From: Micromonospora parastrephiae
GTDB taxonomy: Bacteria; Actinomycetota; Actinomycetes; Mycobacteriales; Micromonosporaceae
Length of the DNA stretch: 64,000 nucleotides
Assembly (NCBI RefSeq): GCF_016802865.1
Contig: NZ_JAEVHM010000003.1
Span: forward strand, 62,001 to 126,000
Direction of reading: 5' to 3'
Shown: positions 52,534 through 63,528 of the stretch, in pieces
How positions within the stretch are numbered: the stretch's first letter is position 1
Layout of the letters: each line of letters begins with the position of its first letter
Position numbers and translations under genes: made by a program
The notes under the pieces: model-generated
Database searches by the model: none
Told to the model about the DNA's origin: nothing
What the model saw: the letters and a program-made list of their open reading frames with translations, nothing else

Positions 52534-55500
52534 TCAGCCGGTCGCCGCGCGGAGGTTCCTCCGGAGCACCGGGGCGGTCCCGGACCTCGGAGCGCGGCCC
52601 AACCGTTCGGCCAGCCCGGCCACCGTGGGGCTGGCGAAGACGTCCGCGACGGAGAGCCGCGCGCCCAGCCGGCTGCGGATCCGGGCCACCAGGCGGGCGG
52701 CGTGCAGCGAGTGGCCGCCCAACTCGAAGAAGTCATCGTCCGGCCCCACCCCGGGGATGTCCAGCAACCGGGCGACGATCTCGCACAGCACCCGTTCCTG
52801 TTCGGTGGCCGGCGCACGGCCGCCGTTTCCCGCGACGACCACAGGTGCGGGCAGGGCCCGACGGTCGAGTTTGCCGTTCGCGGTGATCGGCAGGGCCGGC
52901 AGCGACACGAAGGCCGACGGCACCAGGTGCTCCGGCAGCGCGTCCGCCACCGCACGTCGCAGGCGGGCCGCGTCGAAGGTCTCGCCGGGGGCGGAGACCA
53001 CGTAGGCGACCAGCCGCCGGTCCCCCGGCCGGTCCTCGCGGGCCAGCACGGCGACCTGGGCGACCGACTTGTCCCGTGCGACCGCCGCCTCGACCTCGGC
53101 CGGCTCGACCCGGAAGCCCCGGATCTTGACCTGGTCGTCGGCCCGGCCGATGTACTCCAGCACACCGTCCGCCCGCCACCGCGCGAGGTCACCGGTCCGG
53201 TACATCCGGCTTCCAGACCCACCGTACGGATCCGCGACGAAACGTTCGGCGGTCAGGCCCGGCCTGCCCACGTAGCCCTGGGCGAGGCCGACGCCCGCCA
53301 CGTACAGCTCGCCGACCACACCGGGGGGTAGCAGTTCCAGGGCCGGGCCCAGCACGTACGCCCGCTTGTTGGCGATCGGCCGGCCGATCGGCACCGTGGG
53401 CAGGACCAGGTCGGACGAGGTGACCACGTGACAGGTGGTGAATCCCATGCTCTCGGCGGGGCCGTAGCCGTTGACCACGCACATGCCCGGATGGTCGCGG
53501 AGCGCCTTCGCCACGTGCACCACCGAGGCCGGTTCACCGCCGGTCATCGCGTACCGCACGCCGCTGAAGGCGGCCGGATGCTCGTCGACCAGGTAGTTGA
53601 ACAGACTCGCGGAGAGTTGCAGCATCGTCACACCGTGCCCGGTGACGAGTTGTTCGATCTCGGTCGGCTCCGGGTTCTGGCCGGGTTGGAGGACGCAGGC
53701 GCCGCCGTGCAGCAGCGCCCCGAACAGCTCCAGGGCGAACGCGTCCCAGGACACCGGCGAGCACTGGAGGAAGATCTCGTCCGGCCCGAACGCGCAGTAG
53801 CCCTGGCCGAAGTACGTGCCCACCAGGGCGAGGTGGGACGAGGCGATGCCCTTCGGCCGGCCGGTCGAGCCCGAGGTGAACATCACGCACGCCACGTCGC
53901 CGGGATCCCCGCCCACATCGGGATCGCTCGTCGGTCGTAGGGCGATCGCCGCCGCCTCCTCGTCCAGGCAGCAGGTGGTGGCCGTGGTTAGGCGGGGCCT
54001 GAGGGCGGCGGAGGTGACCACCAGCGAGATGCCGTTCTCCGCGATCACCGAGGTGACGCGATCGGCGGGGAACTCCGGGTCCAGCAGGGTGTAGCCGGCA
54101 CCGGCCTTGAGGACCGCCAGGAGGGCCACGACCATCGCCGGGCCGCGCTCAAGATGGACGCCGACCAACGCCCCCCGTCGCACGCCGCGCTCCGTGAGAT
54201 GGTGCGCCAGCTGGTTGGCTCGGGTGTTCACCTCGCGGTACGTGCGGCGTTCCGCGCCCCGCACCAACGCCAGCGCATCGGGTCGGATGCCCGCCTGCTC
54301 CTCGAACAGGCGGTGGAGCCGGCGGTCGGCGGGGATGGCGGCGGAGGTTCCGCTCCAGCGGGTCAGGCGCTGCCGCTCCCCGGCGGTCAGCAGATCGACG
54401 CTGCTCAGCCGGGCGTCCGGGTCGTCCACCATCGCCTCGAACACCCGCAGGAGCCGCTCGGCGAGGGCCTCGACCGTGTCGTGGTCGAACAGGTCCGTGG
54501 CGTACTCGAAGTAGCCCTCGACGCCGTCCGCGGCCTCCTGGAGGAACAGGGTGAGGTCGAACTTGGCCGTGGTGGTGGTCAGCGGTGCGGGATCCGCGCG
54601 GACGCCGGGCAGATCGAGCCTGGCCTGCCCGATGTCCTGGAGGACGAGCATCGTCTGGAACAGCGGGTGCCGCACCGCCGAGCGCACCGGGTTCTGCTGC
54701 ACGACCACCCGCTCGAACGGCACGTCCTGATGCTCGAACGCCGCGATGTCGGTCTCCCGAACGCGGCCCAGCAGCTCGCCGAAGGAGGGGTTTCCGGCGA
54801 GGTCCGTGCGCAGCACCAGGGTGTTGACGAAGAACCCCACCAGGTCGTCGAACTCCCGGTGCGTCCGGCCGGCCACCACGGTTCCGATCGGCACGTCGGT
54901 TCCCGCGCCGAGGCGGGACAGCAGCGCGGCCAGCCCCGCGTGCAGCACCATGAACGGTGTCACGCCGTGGCGACGAGCGAGCGCGACGAGCCCTCGATGC
55001 AGAGCGGCGTCAATCCGGACCGGGACCGACGCGCCCGACAGGGTCGGGGTCTCCGGTCGAGCGCGGTCGACGGGGAGCGGGATCTCGTCGGGCAACCCGT
55101 CGAGGGTCTTCTTCCAGTACGCGAGCTGCCGTGCCACCAGGCTGTCCGGGTCTGCTTCACCGCCCAGCAGGTCGCGCTGCCAGAGCGTGTAGTCCGCGTA
55201 CTGCAGGGGCAGGTCGGGCCATGCCGGCGCCGCGCCCACCAGCCGGGCCCGGTAGGCGGTCGACAGGTCGCTCAGCAGAGGCCCGACCGACCAGCCGTCG
55301 CAGAGGGTGTGGTGGACGACCAGGAGCAGCACGTGTTCGTCGGGCGCGAGCGTGAACAGGTGGGCGCGGACCAGCGGGCCCTCGGCGAGGTCGAAGACGT
55401 GCGCCCCGCTCGCGGTGAGCGACTCGGGCAGCGTCTCCGGTGCGCAGTCGGCGCGCTGGAGGTCGATCCGCGACTCGTCCGGCCGAAGGATGTGCTGGTG

Positions 55501-57672
55501 GGGCTCGCCGTCCTCGGCACGGAAGACGGTACGGAGGACCTCGTGGCGGGCGAGTACGTCGTTGAGCGCGTGCTCCAGGGCCGTGGCGTCGACCTCACCG
55601 CGCAGCCGGAGCGCGTTGAGGATGTTGTAGGACGTGCTCGGTCCCTGGATCTGGTCGATTGTCCAGAGGCTCTGCTGAGCCGGGGAGACCGGCAGCGGGC
55701 TGGGGCGTGACTCGGTCCGTCTCGGTGCGGCCCTGGTCGGGGCGAGCTGCTGGAGGTGGGCGTCGAGTTTCGCGACGGACGGGGCCCGGAAGACGGTGGC
55801 GAGGTCGAGGTCGACGCCGAGGTGACTGCGTATCCGGGTGGCCACCTGGACGGCGAGGAGGGACTGTCCGCCGAGGTCGAAGAAGTCGTCGTGGAGGTTG
55901 ACGTCCTCGCGCCCGAGAACGTCGACGAATATGCCGCGGATGATCTCCTGCCTGGGGGTGCGTGGCGTGGCCGTTGCCGCTATGACGGCCGGCAGTTCCT
56001 GGGTGTGATCGGCGACAGGGGGCGGCAGTTCGAGATGCCCGTCCGGGCGTCGCCGGGCCCGGTGCCCCGTGCGGAGGGTGCCGGTGACGCCGAGCGGGGC
56101 GGGTTTGCCGGTGTGGTCGAGGACGGGCAGGTCGGTGCGGTGGGTGGGACGCAGGTGGGGATGGTCGCGATGCAGGGTGGCGAGCGTTTCGGCATCGGGC
56201 AGTTCGCCGGTGAGGTGCAGGCCGGTGAGGGTGGGGCTGGTGGCCAGCAGGTCCGCCAGCGCGTCGGTGTCGACGGTGTGCGTTCCGGGCGGGGTGACGG
56301 GTGTGCTCGTGAGGAGGGCACGTTCGCCGGGGACGAGAATGTCCGCGCGGGAGACGGGCGCGTCGGGGTCGGCGGCGAGGGCGTTGAGGACGAGGACGAA
56401 TCGCCGGGCGAGCAGGTTCGCCGAGTCGTCGTTCCACAGATCGGCGGCATAGTTGAGGTGGCCGTGGATGCCCGCCGGAGCGCCGTCGCGGTCGAACGTC
56501 TCGGACAGGTCGAGATAGAGGTCGAACTTGGCGGAGTGACGCTCGATGGATTCGGCCGTGTGCAGGCGCACGTCCAGCCCCGGGAAGCCGACCGGACCGG
56601 TCTCGTGGTCCTGGAGTTCCAGGATGCACTGGAACAGCGGGTGCCTGCCCGGGCGGCGCTGCGGCTTCACGGCCTGGACGATCGCCTCGAACGGGGCGTC
56701 CTGGTGGTCGAAGGCGTCGAGGTCGAAGGAACGCACGCGCGCGACGAGTTGCCGCCAGCTCGGATCGCCGGAGACGTCGGCGCGCAGAGGGACGGTGTTC
56801 ACGAAGAATCCGACCAGGTCGGTGAGGGCCTCGTCCCGGCGGCCGGCGGTGCCGGTACCGATCGGGATGTCGTCGCCCGCGCCGAGGCGGTGCAGGAGTG
56901 CGGCGAGCGCCGCGTGCAGGACCATGAAAAGGCTGGCGCCGTTGTCCTGAGCGATTTCCCGGAGCCGCCTGTGCAGGTCCCCGTCGGTGCCGACCGGAAC
57001 TGCCCCGCCCCGGTGCGTGGCCTTGACCGGGCGGTCCCGGTCGACCGGCAGGGCGATCTCGTCCGGCAGTCCCTTGAGCGCGGTGCGCCAGAAGTCGAGC
57101 TGCTCGGAGAGCAACGACCTCGGGTCGTCGATCTCGCCGAGAACCTCGCGCTGCCAGATGGCGAAGTCCGCGAACTGCACCGGCAGCGGATCCAGCACGG
57201 GTGCGGCACCCGTGACACGAGCGGCGTAGGCGTGGGCCAGGTCCCGCATCAGCGGCCGCACCGACCAGCCGTCCACCACGATGTGGTGGAACACCAGGTG
57301 AAGGACGAACTCCTCGGCCGCGGTGCGGAACAGCCCCGCGCGGACCGGTGCCTCGCGCGTCAGGTCGAAAACGTGGCGGGCGCTCGCGTCCAGCGCCGCA
57401 GGAAGGTCCTCGCCCCGCACGCCGACCACCTCGAGCAGGCCGCCGTCCCCCGGCGGTGGGGCGATCTGCTGGACCGGCGTCCCGTCCACGTCGGGAAAAC
57501 TCGTCCGCAGCACTTCGTGCCGGGTCACCAGATCCGCGATCGCCGCGTCCAGAGCGGTGACGTCGAGCGGGCCTGAGATCGAGGCCCGCACCACGATGTT
57601 GTAGGTCCACCCGGTCCGCTCGAACCGGTCAAGCAACCACAGCCGATGCTGACCGAACGACACTGGGATCAC
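52534..57672 (-). CDS. Nonribosomal peptide synthetase: C - (A-domain remnant) - T - C - A - T
   Basis: 1712 residues from GTG 57672 behind GGAGGAG. Order: condensation domain (HHIVVDG at 129-135); about 130 residues (roughly 440-570) that keep only scraps of an adenylation domain ([34 protein letters not shown]); carrier domain with [13 protein letters not shown] (Ser near 602); second condensation domain (HHTLCDG near 786); complete adenylation domain ([12 protein letters not shown] near 1264, [40 protein letters not shown]); carrier domain [14 protein letters not shown] (Ser near 1656). Reading pocket positions by eye against GrsA gives D-A-L-Q-M-G-G-G-F, which I cannot assign. The first module cannot activate its own amino acid, so its carrier must be loaded in trans. 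No thioesterase. Confidence 0.92.
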   Translation of the reverse strand: MIPVSFGQHRLWLLDRFERTGWTYNIVVRASISGPLDVTALDAAIADLVTRHEVLRTSFPDVDGTPVQQIAPPPGDGGLLEVVGVRGEDLPAALDASARHVFDLTREAPVRAGLFRTAAEEFVLHLVFHHIVVDGWSVRPLMRDLAHAYAARVTGAAPVLDPLPVQFADFAIWQREVLGEIDDPRSLLSEQLDFWRTALKGLPDEIALPVDRDRPVKATHRGGAVPVGTDGDLHRRLREIAQDNGASLFMVLHAALAALLHRLGAGDDIPIGTGTAGRRDEALTDLVGFFVNTVPLRADVSGDPSWRQLVARVRSFDLDAFDHQDAPFEAIVQAVKPQRRPGRHPLFQCILELQDHETGPVGFPGLDVRLHTAESIERHSAKFDLYLDLSETFDRDGAPAGIHGHLNYAADLWNDDSANLLARRFVLVLNALAADPDAPVSRADILVPGERALLTSTPVTPPGTHTVDTDALADLLATSPTLTGLHLTGELPDAETLATLHRDHPHLRPTHRTDLPVLDHTGKPAPLGVTGTLRTGHRARRRPDGHLELPPPVADHTQELPAVIAATATPRTPRQEIIRGIFVDVLGREDVNLHDDFFDLGGQSLLAVQVATRIRSHLGVDLDLATVFRAPSVAKLDAHLQQLAPTRAAPRRTESRPSPLPVSPAQQSLWTIDQIQGPSTSYNILNALRLRGEVDATALEHALNDVLARHEVLRTVFRAEDGEPHQHILRPDESRIDLQRADCAPETLPESLTASGAHVFDLAEGPLVRAHLFTLAPDEHVLLLVVHHTLCDGWSVGPLLSDLSTAYRARLVGAAPAWPDLPLQYADYTLWQRDLLGGEADPDSLVARQLAYWKKTLDGLPDEIPLPVDRARPETPTLSGASVPVRIDAALHRGLVALARRHGVTPFMVLHAGLAALLSRLGAGTDVPIGTVVAGRTHREFDDLVGFFVNTLVLRTDLAGNPSFGELLGRVRETDIAAFEHQDVPFERVVVQQNPVRSAVRHPLFQTMLVLQDIGQARLDLPGVRADPAPLTTTTAKFDLTLFLQEAADGVEGYFEYATDLFDHDTVEALAERLLRVFEAMVDDPDARLSSVDLLTAGERQRLTRWSGTSAAIPADRRLHRLFEEQAGIRPDALALVRGAERRTYREVNTRANQLAHHLTERGVRRGALVGVHLERGPAMVVALLAVLKAGAGYTLLDPEFPADRVTSVIAENGISLVVTSAALRPRLTTATTCCLDEEAAAIALRPTSDPDVGGDPGDVACVMFTSGSTGRPKGIASSHLALVGTYFGQGYCAFGPDEIFLQCSPVSWDAFALELFGALLHGGACVLQPGQNPEPTEIEQLVTGHGVTMLQLSASLFNYLVDEHPAAFSGVRYAMTGGEPASVVHVAKALRDHPGMCVVNGYGPAESMGFTTCHVVTSSDLVLPTVPIGRPIANKRAYVLGPALELLPPGVVGELYVAGVGLAQGYVGRPGLTAERFVADPYGGSGSRMYRTGDLARWRADGVLEYIGRADDQVKIRGFRVEPAEVEAAVARDKSVAQVAVLAREDRPGDRRLVAYVVSAPGETFDAARLRRAVADALPEHLVPSAFVSLPALPITANGKLDRRALPAPVVVAGNGGRAPATEQERVLCEIVARLLDIPGVGPDDDFFELGGHSLHAARLVARIRSRLGARLSVADVFASPTVAGLAERLGRAPRSGTAPVLRRNLRAATG

Positions 57673-57926
57673 GAAGTCTCCTCCAGGGACACCGAGGTGC
57701 GGCACCGCGTACCTGCTGGTCGCCAACACCCGAACGCTAGACGCCGGTTCACGCCCACACCGGCACCCCGAGCGGCAGAACCACGGCACCTACGGCGGCG
57801 GGTGGCGGGAAGCTGCCGCTCGGTCGCCTCCGGCGCTGCCCGTGCCGCGGTCGCGGATCTCCTACGGTCGTGACTGATCCATCCGCGACGACTTCCGGCA
57901 TGACCGCACGCGCGAGGTAGGGGTCC
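57673..57926. promoter_or_regulatory. Divergent promoter region between NRPS and MbtH genes
   Basis: 254 bases separating the leftward NRPS and the rightward mbtH operon, so promoters for both should be here. I find no iron box of the kind seen at 12.47 kb and no clear dyad, so the cluster is probably not directly iron-regulated. No further gene. Confidence 0.4.
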
Positions 57927-58160
57927 GTGAGCGCTCTATTTGACGATGTGGACGCTGAGTTCCTGGTCCTGGTGAACGCGGAGCAGCAGCACTCTCTGTG
58001 GCCCGCGACCGTGGCGGTCCCGGCCGGCTGGCGTACCGTGCACGGCGGCGACAGCCGGCAGAGCTGCCTCGACTACATCGACCGGCACTGGGTGGACATG
58101 CGCCCGGCGTCCCTCGTGGCGGCGGTGAAGCGCGACGCGCGGGCGACCGGCGATGAGTGA
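57927..58160 (+). CDS. MbtH-family NRPS accessory protein
   Basis: 77 residues from GTG 57927. The family core is complete: FLVLVNAEQQHSLWPATVAV, PAGWRTVHGGDSRQSCLDYI, and RHWVDMRPASLV, including the conserved Trp residues and the S-L-W-P and D-M-R-P motifs. MbtH proteins bind adenylation domains and are often needed for their folding and activity. It overlaps the following SbnB-like gene by eight bases and is divergent from the NRPS. Confidence 0.95.
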   Translation: MSALFDDVDAEFLVLVNAEQQHSLWPATVAVPAGWRTVHGGDSRQSCLDYIDRHWVDMRPASLVAAVKRDARATGDE

Positions 58161-59153
58161 CGATGTGCTGGTCCTGACTCGCGAGCAGGTTGCCTCCTGC
58201 CTGGCCGACCAGCACGCCGAGGTGCTGGCCGCGGTGCGGTCGGCCTGCGAGGCGCACGCGGACGGGGCCACCGTCGTGCCGCTGTCCAGCTTCCTGACCG
58301 TCGCCACGCGGCCCCGGGACCGCATCGTCGGGATGCCCGCCTACCTGCGCACCGACGAGGAGCTGGCCGGCATGAAGTGGAGCTCGTCCTTTCCCGGCAA
58401 CGTCGAGGTCGGAAAGGACCGCGCCTCCTCCGTCATCGCGCTCAACTCCCTCACCGACGGCCGCGTCAGCGTGCTCATGGAGGCGTCCGCGATCAACGTG
58501 GCCCGCACCGGCGCGAGCGCGCTGTCGCGGCGTCCGCGCTGCACGGCGAGCAGCGGCTCTCCACCGTCGGCGTCATCGGCTGCGGGCCGATCAACCTCTC
58601 GATCGTGCGCTACCTCCAGGCCGCGTACGGCGACGGGTGGCGCCTACTGGTGTTCGACATCGTCGAGGAGCGGGCGCGCGCCTTCGCCGCCCGGGTGCGC
58701 GAGTTCGCCCCCGCCGCCGTCGAGGTGGCCACCTCGACCGAGGCGGTGCTGCACGCCGCTCCCCTGGTGTCCATCGCCACCAACACACCCTCGCCACACA
58801 TCGACAGCCTGGCCGGGTGCCCGAAGGGCGCGACCATCCTGCACATGTCGGTGCGCGACATCGCCCCCGAGGAGATCGAGCGGCACGACAACGTGGTCGA
58901 CGACCCCGACCACGTCCTGCGGGTCAACACCTCGCTGCACCTGCTGGAGCAGCGGCACGGCCACCGGAAGTTCATCCGCACCACCCTCGGCGACGTGCTG
59001 CGCGGCCGGCAGCCCGGCCGCCGGGCCTCGGACGACCTGGTGGTGTACTCCCAGTTCGGCCTCGGCATCCTCGACATCGCGGTGGCGGCCCACGTCAGGG
59101 CCTCGGCGGAGAAGGCCGGCATCGGCACCTGGATCCCCGGCTTCCACCGATGA
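58153..59153 (+). CDS. sbnB: SbnB-like N-(2-amino-2-carboxyethyl)-L-glutamate dehydrogenase (ornithine cyclodeaminase family), frame broken
   Basis: The first frame from ATG 58153 gives EQVASCLADQHAEVLAAVRS, MPAYLRTDEELAGMKWSSSF, PGNVEVGKDRASSVIALNSL, RVSVLMEASAINVARTGASA. At about 58527 one G is missing (TCGCGGCG). The rest continues in another frame: ASALHGEQRLSTVGVIGCGP (NAD-binding), LHMSVRDIAPEEIERHDNVV, VVYSQFGLGILDIAVAAHV. Family SbnB releases L-2,3-diaminopropionate plus 2-oxoglutarate from the adduct made by SbnA. No sbnA-like cysteine-synthase gene is in the window, so either a distant one supplies the adduct or this is another member of the ornithine-cyclodeaminase family. Confidence 0.82.
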
Positions 59154-59199
59154 CCTGGCTGTCCGCGGGAGTCCGGCCGGGCTCCCGCCGACACCGTGG

Positions 59200-59515
59200 T
59201 CAGCCCAGGTTGGACCGCAGCCACCGTTCCGCCTCGGCCAACTCGCAGCCGCGCCGGATCGCGTAGTCCTCCAGCTGGCGGGTATCCAAGGGGCGTGACG
59301 GATGCCCCGCAACCGCTCGGCGTGCGGGTTCTCGATCAGCGGATCGGCGTCCGGCTCGAACCAGTCCCGACGTGCCTGCCGGTGGATGCCCTCGGCGAGC
59401 CGGTCGGCCGTGTCCCAGACGGCCGCGCTGGGGGTCGAGCAGGTCGGAGACCACGCCGACCACCCGGGAGGCGTCCGGGACGTGCACCGGTGGGGCCGCC
59501 GTACCCATAACGAGT
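59200..59515 (-). pseudogene. metH: Relic of cobalamin-dependent methionine synthase
   Basis: Three collapsed pieces of MetH in order on the minus strand: VMGTAAPPVHVPDASRVVGV and VSDLLDP (end of the B12-binding domain); in a shifted frame ADRLAEGIHRQARRDWFEPD and ENPHAERLRGIRHAP (activation domain, compare ADRLAEAF and YQGIRPAP of the E. coli protein); and back in frame DTRQLEDYAIRRGCELAEAE, RWLRSNLG and a stop (the extreme C-terminus, compare QVEDYARRKG and VERWLAPNLGY). Several hundred residues between the pieces are gone. It lies wedged between the SbnB-like gene and the second NRPS and is clearly non-functional. Confidence 0.6.
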
Positions 59516-59522
59516 TCCGCGC

Positions 59523-62500
59523 CTAGCGGGGTCGGGCCCGCAGCGCGTGCCGGGCAGCCCTTCCCCGGTCGAGCAGACCCGCGATGCCAGCCGGCGTCGG
59601 GCTCTCGTACAGGGATTTCAGCGCCACCTCGACCCCGAACTCGTCTCTGATCCGATTGATCAACCGGGTCGCGAGCAGGGAGTGGCCGCCCAGTGCGAAG
59701 AAGTTGTCCTGCTCGGAGACCGGGCCGCACTCCAGCAGGTCGCTGAACATCCCACCGACGCGAGCCGCCCGTTCCTGCGGCTGGGGCGGGTCAGGCCGCT
59801 TCGCGGTCTGCTGCTTGGGCACCTCGGCCGCTCCGACGGGCGCGGGACCGACGGTCCCGACGGCAGAGGCGAGGTGCTCGGCGAGACCCAACGGGGTCGG
59901 CCGCTCGAACAGCACCCGAAGCGGCGGCTCCACCCCGAACTCGGCCCGCACCCGGGCGGTCAGCTCGACCGCACGCAGCGAGCTGCCGCCCAGGTCGAAG
60001 AAGCTGTCGTCGATGCTCACCGCGGGTACGCCCAACACCCGGGCGAAGATCTCGCAGAGCGTCCGCTCAACCGGGGTACGGGGTGCCCGGCTGGTGGCCT
60101 CGCGGGTCGGCTTGGGCAGGGCCTTGCGGTCGAGCTTCCGGTTGGGGTTGAGCGGCATCCGGTCGAGCTGGACGAACGCCCAGGGCACCATGTAGTCGGG
60201 CAGCGTCGAGGCCACGTGTTCGCGCAGCGCGGCCGGATCCACCGGGCCGGACTCCGACACGACGTACGCGACCAGGCGCTTGACGCCGGGGCGGTCCTCG
60301 ACGGCCAGCACCGCCACCTGCGCGACGGCCGGGTGACGCCGAAGCACTGCCTCGATCTCGCCGAGCTCGAGCCGGAAGCCACGGATCTTCACCTGTTGGT
60401 CCACCCGGCCCAGGAACACCAGGTGGCCGTCCGACGTCCAGCGGACCAGGTCGCCGGTGCGGTACATGCGGCTGCCCGGCCCGTCGAACGGGTTGGCGAC
60501 GAAGCGGGCGGCGGTCGCGCCCGGGCGGTTCAGGTAGCCACGCGAGAGTTGCTCGCCCGCGAGGTACAGCTCGCCGACCACGCGGGCCGGCACGGGTTGC
60601 AGCCGGCCGTCGAGCACGTACCCACGCATGTTGCCGATCGGTCGACCGAGCAGTGCTTCCTCCGGCCAGTCCGCGCCCTTGGCGGGAAAGGAGTGGGCGA
60701 TCGCCAGGTGGGTCTCGGTCGGGCCATAGTAGTTGTCGAGCCGTCGTCGCTCGGGCTCGAAGAAGGCCTTGAGGCGTGGTGAGAGTGTCAACGCCTCGCC
60801 GCCCTGGGCGATCATCCGCAGTTCGGGCAGCTCGATGCCGGTCCGCTCGGCGGACTCGCAGAGCGAGTCGAGCACAAGGTTCGGCAGATTCATGTCGTGG
60901 ACCTCGTAGTCGCGCAGCCAGCGCGCGAAGAAGTCGATGTCGCGCCGAGCCTCCTCCGGCGGCACCACCAGCGCACCGCCGGTGGTGGTGGCCACCAGCA
61001 CCTCGAAGGCGGACGTGTCGAAGCTGAGCGAGGAGAACTGGGCCATCCGCCCGGGTGACAGCGCCGTCCGATACCAGGTCAACAGGCTCACCAGGGAGGC
61101 GCCTGGCATCACCACCGCCTTGGGCCGACCGGTGGAGCCCGAGGTGTAGATGACATAGACGGGATGCGCGGGGCGCAGCGGCGCCAAGCGGTCGGCGTCG
61201 GTGATGTCGGTGGCCGCCAGGTGCCCGACCTCGACCGACCCGGTCAGCGTGAGCACCGGCGCCGCGTCGCTGTGCATGAACTCGATCCGGTCCGCCGGAT
61301 AGCTCGGGTCGATCGGCAGGTAGGCGCCGCCCGCCTTGAGCGTCGCCCACAGGGCCACGATCACGTCGACCGAGCGCTCCATCATCAGCGCCACGATCGA
61401 CTCGGGGCCGACACCGCGGCTGATCAGGTGCCGGGCGAGCTGGTTGGCCCGCGCGTTGAGCTGCGCGTAGGTGAGCACCGTCTCGCCCATCTGGACGGCC
61501 GGCAGGTCGGGAGTGTGGGCGACCTGGGTCTCCAACAGTTCCGGCAGGGTCCGGCGGGGCACCTCGAACGCGGGCCTGGCGCGGTTCCACTCCACCAGCA
61601 GCCGGTGCCGCTCGGCGGGGTCCAGGACCTCGATCCGGTCGACCGGCCGGGCCGGGTCGGCGGCCACGGCGGTGAGCACGCGCAGGAGCCGCTCCCCGAC
61701 GCTTCGGACGGTCGCCCGGTCGAAGACGTCCACCCGGTAGCCAACGGTCAGCTCGATCCCGGCGGGCTCGCCGTCCTCGGTGGGACGCTCGGCGAAGGCG
61801 AAGCTGAGATCGTGCCGGAAGGCAACCGGCCACCGCCCGTGGGGCCGTACGTCGACGCCGGTCAGGCACACGGGGCCCGGCTCGGCCCGTGCGGTGACCA
61901 GGACCTGGAACAGCGGATGCCGAGACAGCGAGCGAACCGGGTTGACCGCGCCCACCAGCAGCTCGAACGGGATGTCGACGTCGGCGTAGGCGTCGAGGTT
62001 CGTCGCGCGCACCCGGCCGAGCAGCTCGACAAAGGACGGGGCGCCGGAAACGTCGGTGCGCAACGCCATCAGGTTGGCGAACGGACCGACCAGGTCGTGC
62101 AGGTCCGTGTCGGTGCGGCCCCGCGCGACGGTGCCGAGGGGAATGTCCTCGCCCGCGCCGAGTCGGCTCAGCAGCACCGCGACGGCGGCCTGGATCACCA
62201 TGAACAGGCTGCCCCGGGCGGCGCGGGCGGCAGCCACCAGGTCCCGGTGCGTCTCGGCGTCGAGCTGGAAGACGATCTCCTCACCCCGGTGGGTGGGCAC
62301 GGCCGGGCGAGGCCGGTCGTACGGCAGGGCCAGTTCGTCCGGCATACCGGAGAGCAGTTCGGCACGGGCCGCCAACCGTGCGGCAGCGGCCGGGTCGGCG
62401 CCGCCGGCGCCGAGCGCGAACGCGGCCTGGCGGTGCGCGAAGTCCGCGAACCGGCCGGGCCGTTCGGCCCAGTCCGGCGCGCAGCCTGTCGATCTGGCCG

Positions 62501-63203
62501 CGTAGGCCGTCGCAAGGTCGCGGGCCAGCAGCCCGAGCGAGACCTCGTCGGCGGCGGTCCGGTGGGTCAGCAGGAGCAGCAGGTGGTCGGTCGGACCCAG
62601 TTCGAGCAGCCACACCCGCAGCGGGATCTCGACGGCGAGGTCGAAGGTGTACGCCGTCAGGCCGGCGAGCCGGGCGTCGAGCTCGTCCTCGGGCACCTTC
62701 TCGACCTGAAAGGCCACGCCGGCGTCGACGACCCACTGTGCGGTGTCGCCGCCGGCCTCGGAGCGGATGGTGCGCACGGCCTCGTGCCGCGCCACCACGT
62801 CGTCCAGGGCCGCCCGCAGCGCATGCCGGTCGATCGGACCACGCAGGCGCAACGCCAGGGGCAGGTTGAGAATCTCGCCGGCGAGTTCCAGCCGCTCCAG
62901 GAAGCGCAGCCCCCGCTGCGCGTAGGTCAGCGGGAAGCGGCCGTTGGATGGCACCGCGTCAGGTGGCGTGCTCGCGGTCTGCGACCTTCGCGGGGTGGCC
63001 TCCAGCGCGGCAACGGTCGGGGCGTCGAACAGGTCCCGCACGGTCAGGGTCAGGCCCAGATCGGCCCGTGCCCGATCGGCCAGCCGAACGGCCTTCAGCG
63101 AGTCACCGCCCAAGGCGAGGAAGGAGTCTTCGTCCTCCACCCGCGCCACCCCCAGGACCTCCGCGAACAACTCACGGAGCGCCCGCCCAGCAGCGCCGCT
63201 CAC
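59523..63203 (-). CDS. Nonribosomal peptide synthetase: T - C - A - T - T, no thioesterase
   Basis: 1226 residues from GTG 63203 (GAGGTGG just upstream; an ATG at 63221 is possible). Order: carrier ([13 protein letters not shown], Ser near 35); condensation domain whose active-site motif reads HRTAADE near 213 instead of HHxxxDG, so the catalytic second His is Arg; adenylation domain ([13 protein letters not shown] near 688, [46 protein letters not shown]); carrier ([14 protein letters not shown] near 1075); a second carrier ([14 protein letters not shown] near 1175). Pocket residues read by eye are D-T-F-N-A-G-Y-L-A, not assignable by me. An initial carrier loaded in trans and a terminal carrier pair without thioesterase imply trans-acting loading and release. 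Confidence 0.92.
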   Translation of the reverse strand: MSGAAGRALRELFAEVLGVARVEDEDSFLALGGDSLKAVRLADRARADLGLTLTVRDLFDAPTVAALEATPRRSQTASTPPDAVPSNGRFPLTYAQRGLRFLERLELAGEILNLPLALRLRGPIDRHALRAALDDVVARHEAVRTIRSEAGGDTAQWVVDAGVAFQVEKVPEDELDARLAGLTAYTFDLAVEIPLRVWLLELGPTDHLLLLLTHRTAADEVSLGLLARDLATAYAARSTGCAPDWAERPGRFADFAHRQAAFALGAGGADPAAAARLAARAELLSGMPDELALPYDRPRPAVPTHRGEEIVFQLDAETHRDLVAAARAARGSLFMVIQAAVAVLLSRLGAGEDIPLGTVARGRTDTDLHDLVGPFANLMALRTDVSGAPSFVELLGRVRATNLDAYADVDIPFELLVGAVNPVRSLSRHPLFQVLVTARAEPGPVCLTGVDVRPHGRWPVAFRHDLSFAFAERPTEDGEPAGIELTVGYRVDVFDRATVRSVGERLLRVLTAVAADPARPVDRIEVLDPAERHRLLVEWNRARPAFEVPRRTLPELLETQVAHTPDLPAVQMGETVLTYAQLNARANQLARHLISRGVGPESIVALMMERSVDVIVALWATLKAGGAYLPIDPSYPADRIEFMHSDAAPVLTLTGSVEVGHLAATDITDADRLAPLRPAHPVYVIYTSGSTGRPKAVVMPGASLVSLLTWYRTALSPGRMAQFSSLSFDTSAFEVLVATTTGGALVVPPEEARRDIDFFARWLRDYEVHDMNLPNLVLDSLCESAERTGIELPELRMIAQGGEALTLSPRLKAFFEPERRRLDNYYGPTETHLAIAHSFPAKGADWPEEALLGRPIGNMRGYVLDGRLQPVPARVVGELYLAGEQLSRGYLNRPGATAARFVANPFDGPGSRMYRTGDLVRWTSDGHLVFLGRVDQQVKIRGFRLELGEIEAVLRRHPAVAQVAVLAVEDRPGVKRLVAYVVSESGPVDPAALREHVASTLPDYMVPWAFVQLDRMPLNPNRKLDRKALPKPTREATSRAPRTPVERTLCEIFARVLGVPAVSIDDSFFDLGGSSLRAVELTARVRAEFGVEPPLRVLFERPTPLGLAEHLASAVGTVGPAPVGAAEVPKQQTAKRPDPPQPQERAARVGGMFSDLLECGPVSEQDNFFALGGHSLLATRLINRIRDEFGVEVALKSLYESPTPAGIAGLLDRGRAARHALRARPR

Positions 63204-63528
63204 GCCAACCCCACCTCGTGTCATAGAGCTGTTCCACCGCTGCGAAGGCGGCGAGGAAACGCACCTTGACGGCCAGAGTACGGCCGCGAATCGGCGGCAT
63301 CGGCACCATCGGCGGCAGGGCGGAGGCAATATCAGGCCCCGCCGTCACCGAGACCCGGGGGCGTGTCCCGTCGAAGCCCGTCCCCGACGCGACGTCACAG
63401 TTCGGGACGAAGTTCCGGCCCAATCACCCGCTCGACGATTCGCTCTACCTGCTCACCACCGGCGGCGGAACGCTGAGGCCCGGCCGCACGTCCACCCGGA
63501 GGCTCCGTCGGCGGAGGCTCCGCCGGCC
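63204..63528. other. Right flank of the NRPS cluster, no convincing gene
   Basis: About 325 bases between the NRPS start and the leftward repeat protein. It should include the NRPS promoter. A plus-strand stretch around 63375-63480 reads like protein (TSQFGTKFRPNHPLDDSLYL) but has no start or recognisable family, so it may be a decayed fragment. Confidence 0.35.

Noticed and set aside
57673..57926. Iron box controlling the NRPS cluster
   Set aside because: No AGGTTAGSCTAACCT-like sequence found in the divergent promoter region, so a siderophore role for the NRPS is not supported by regulation.
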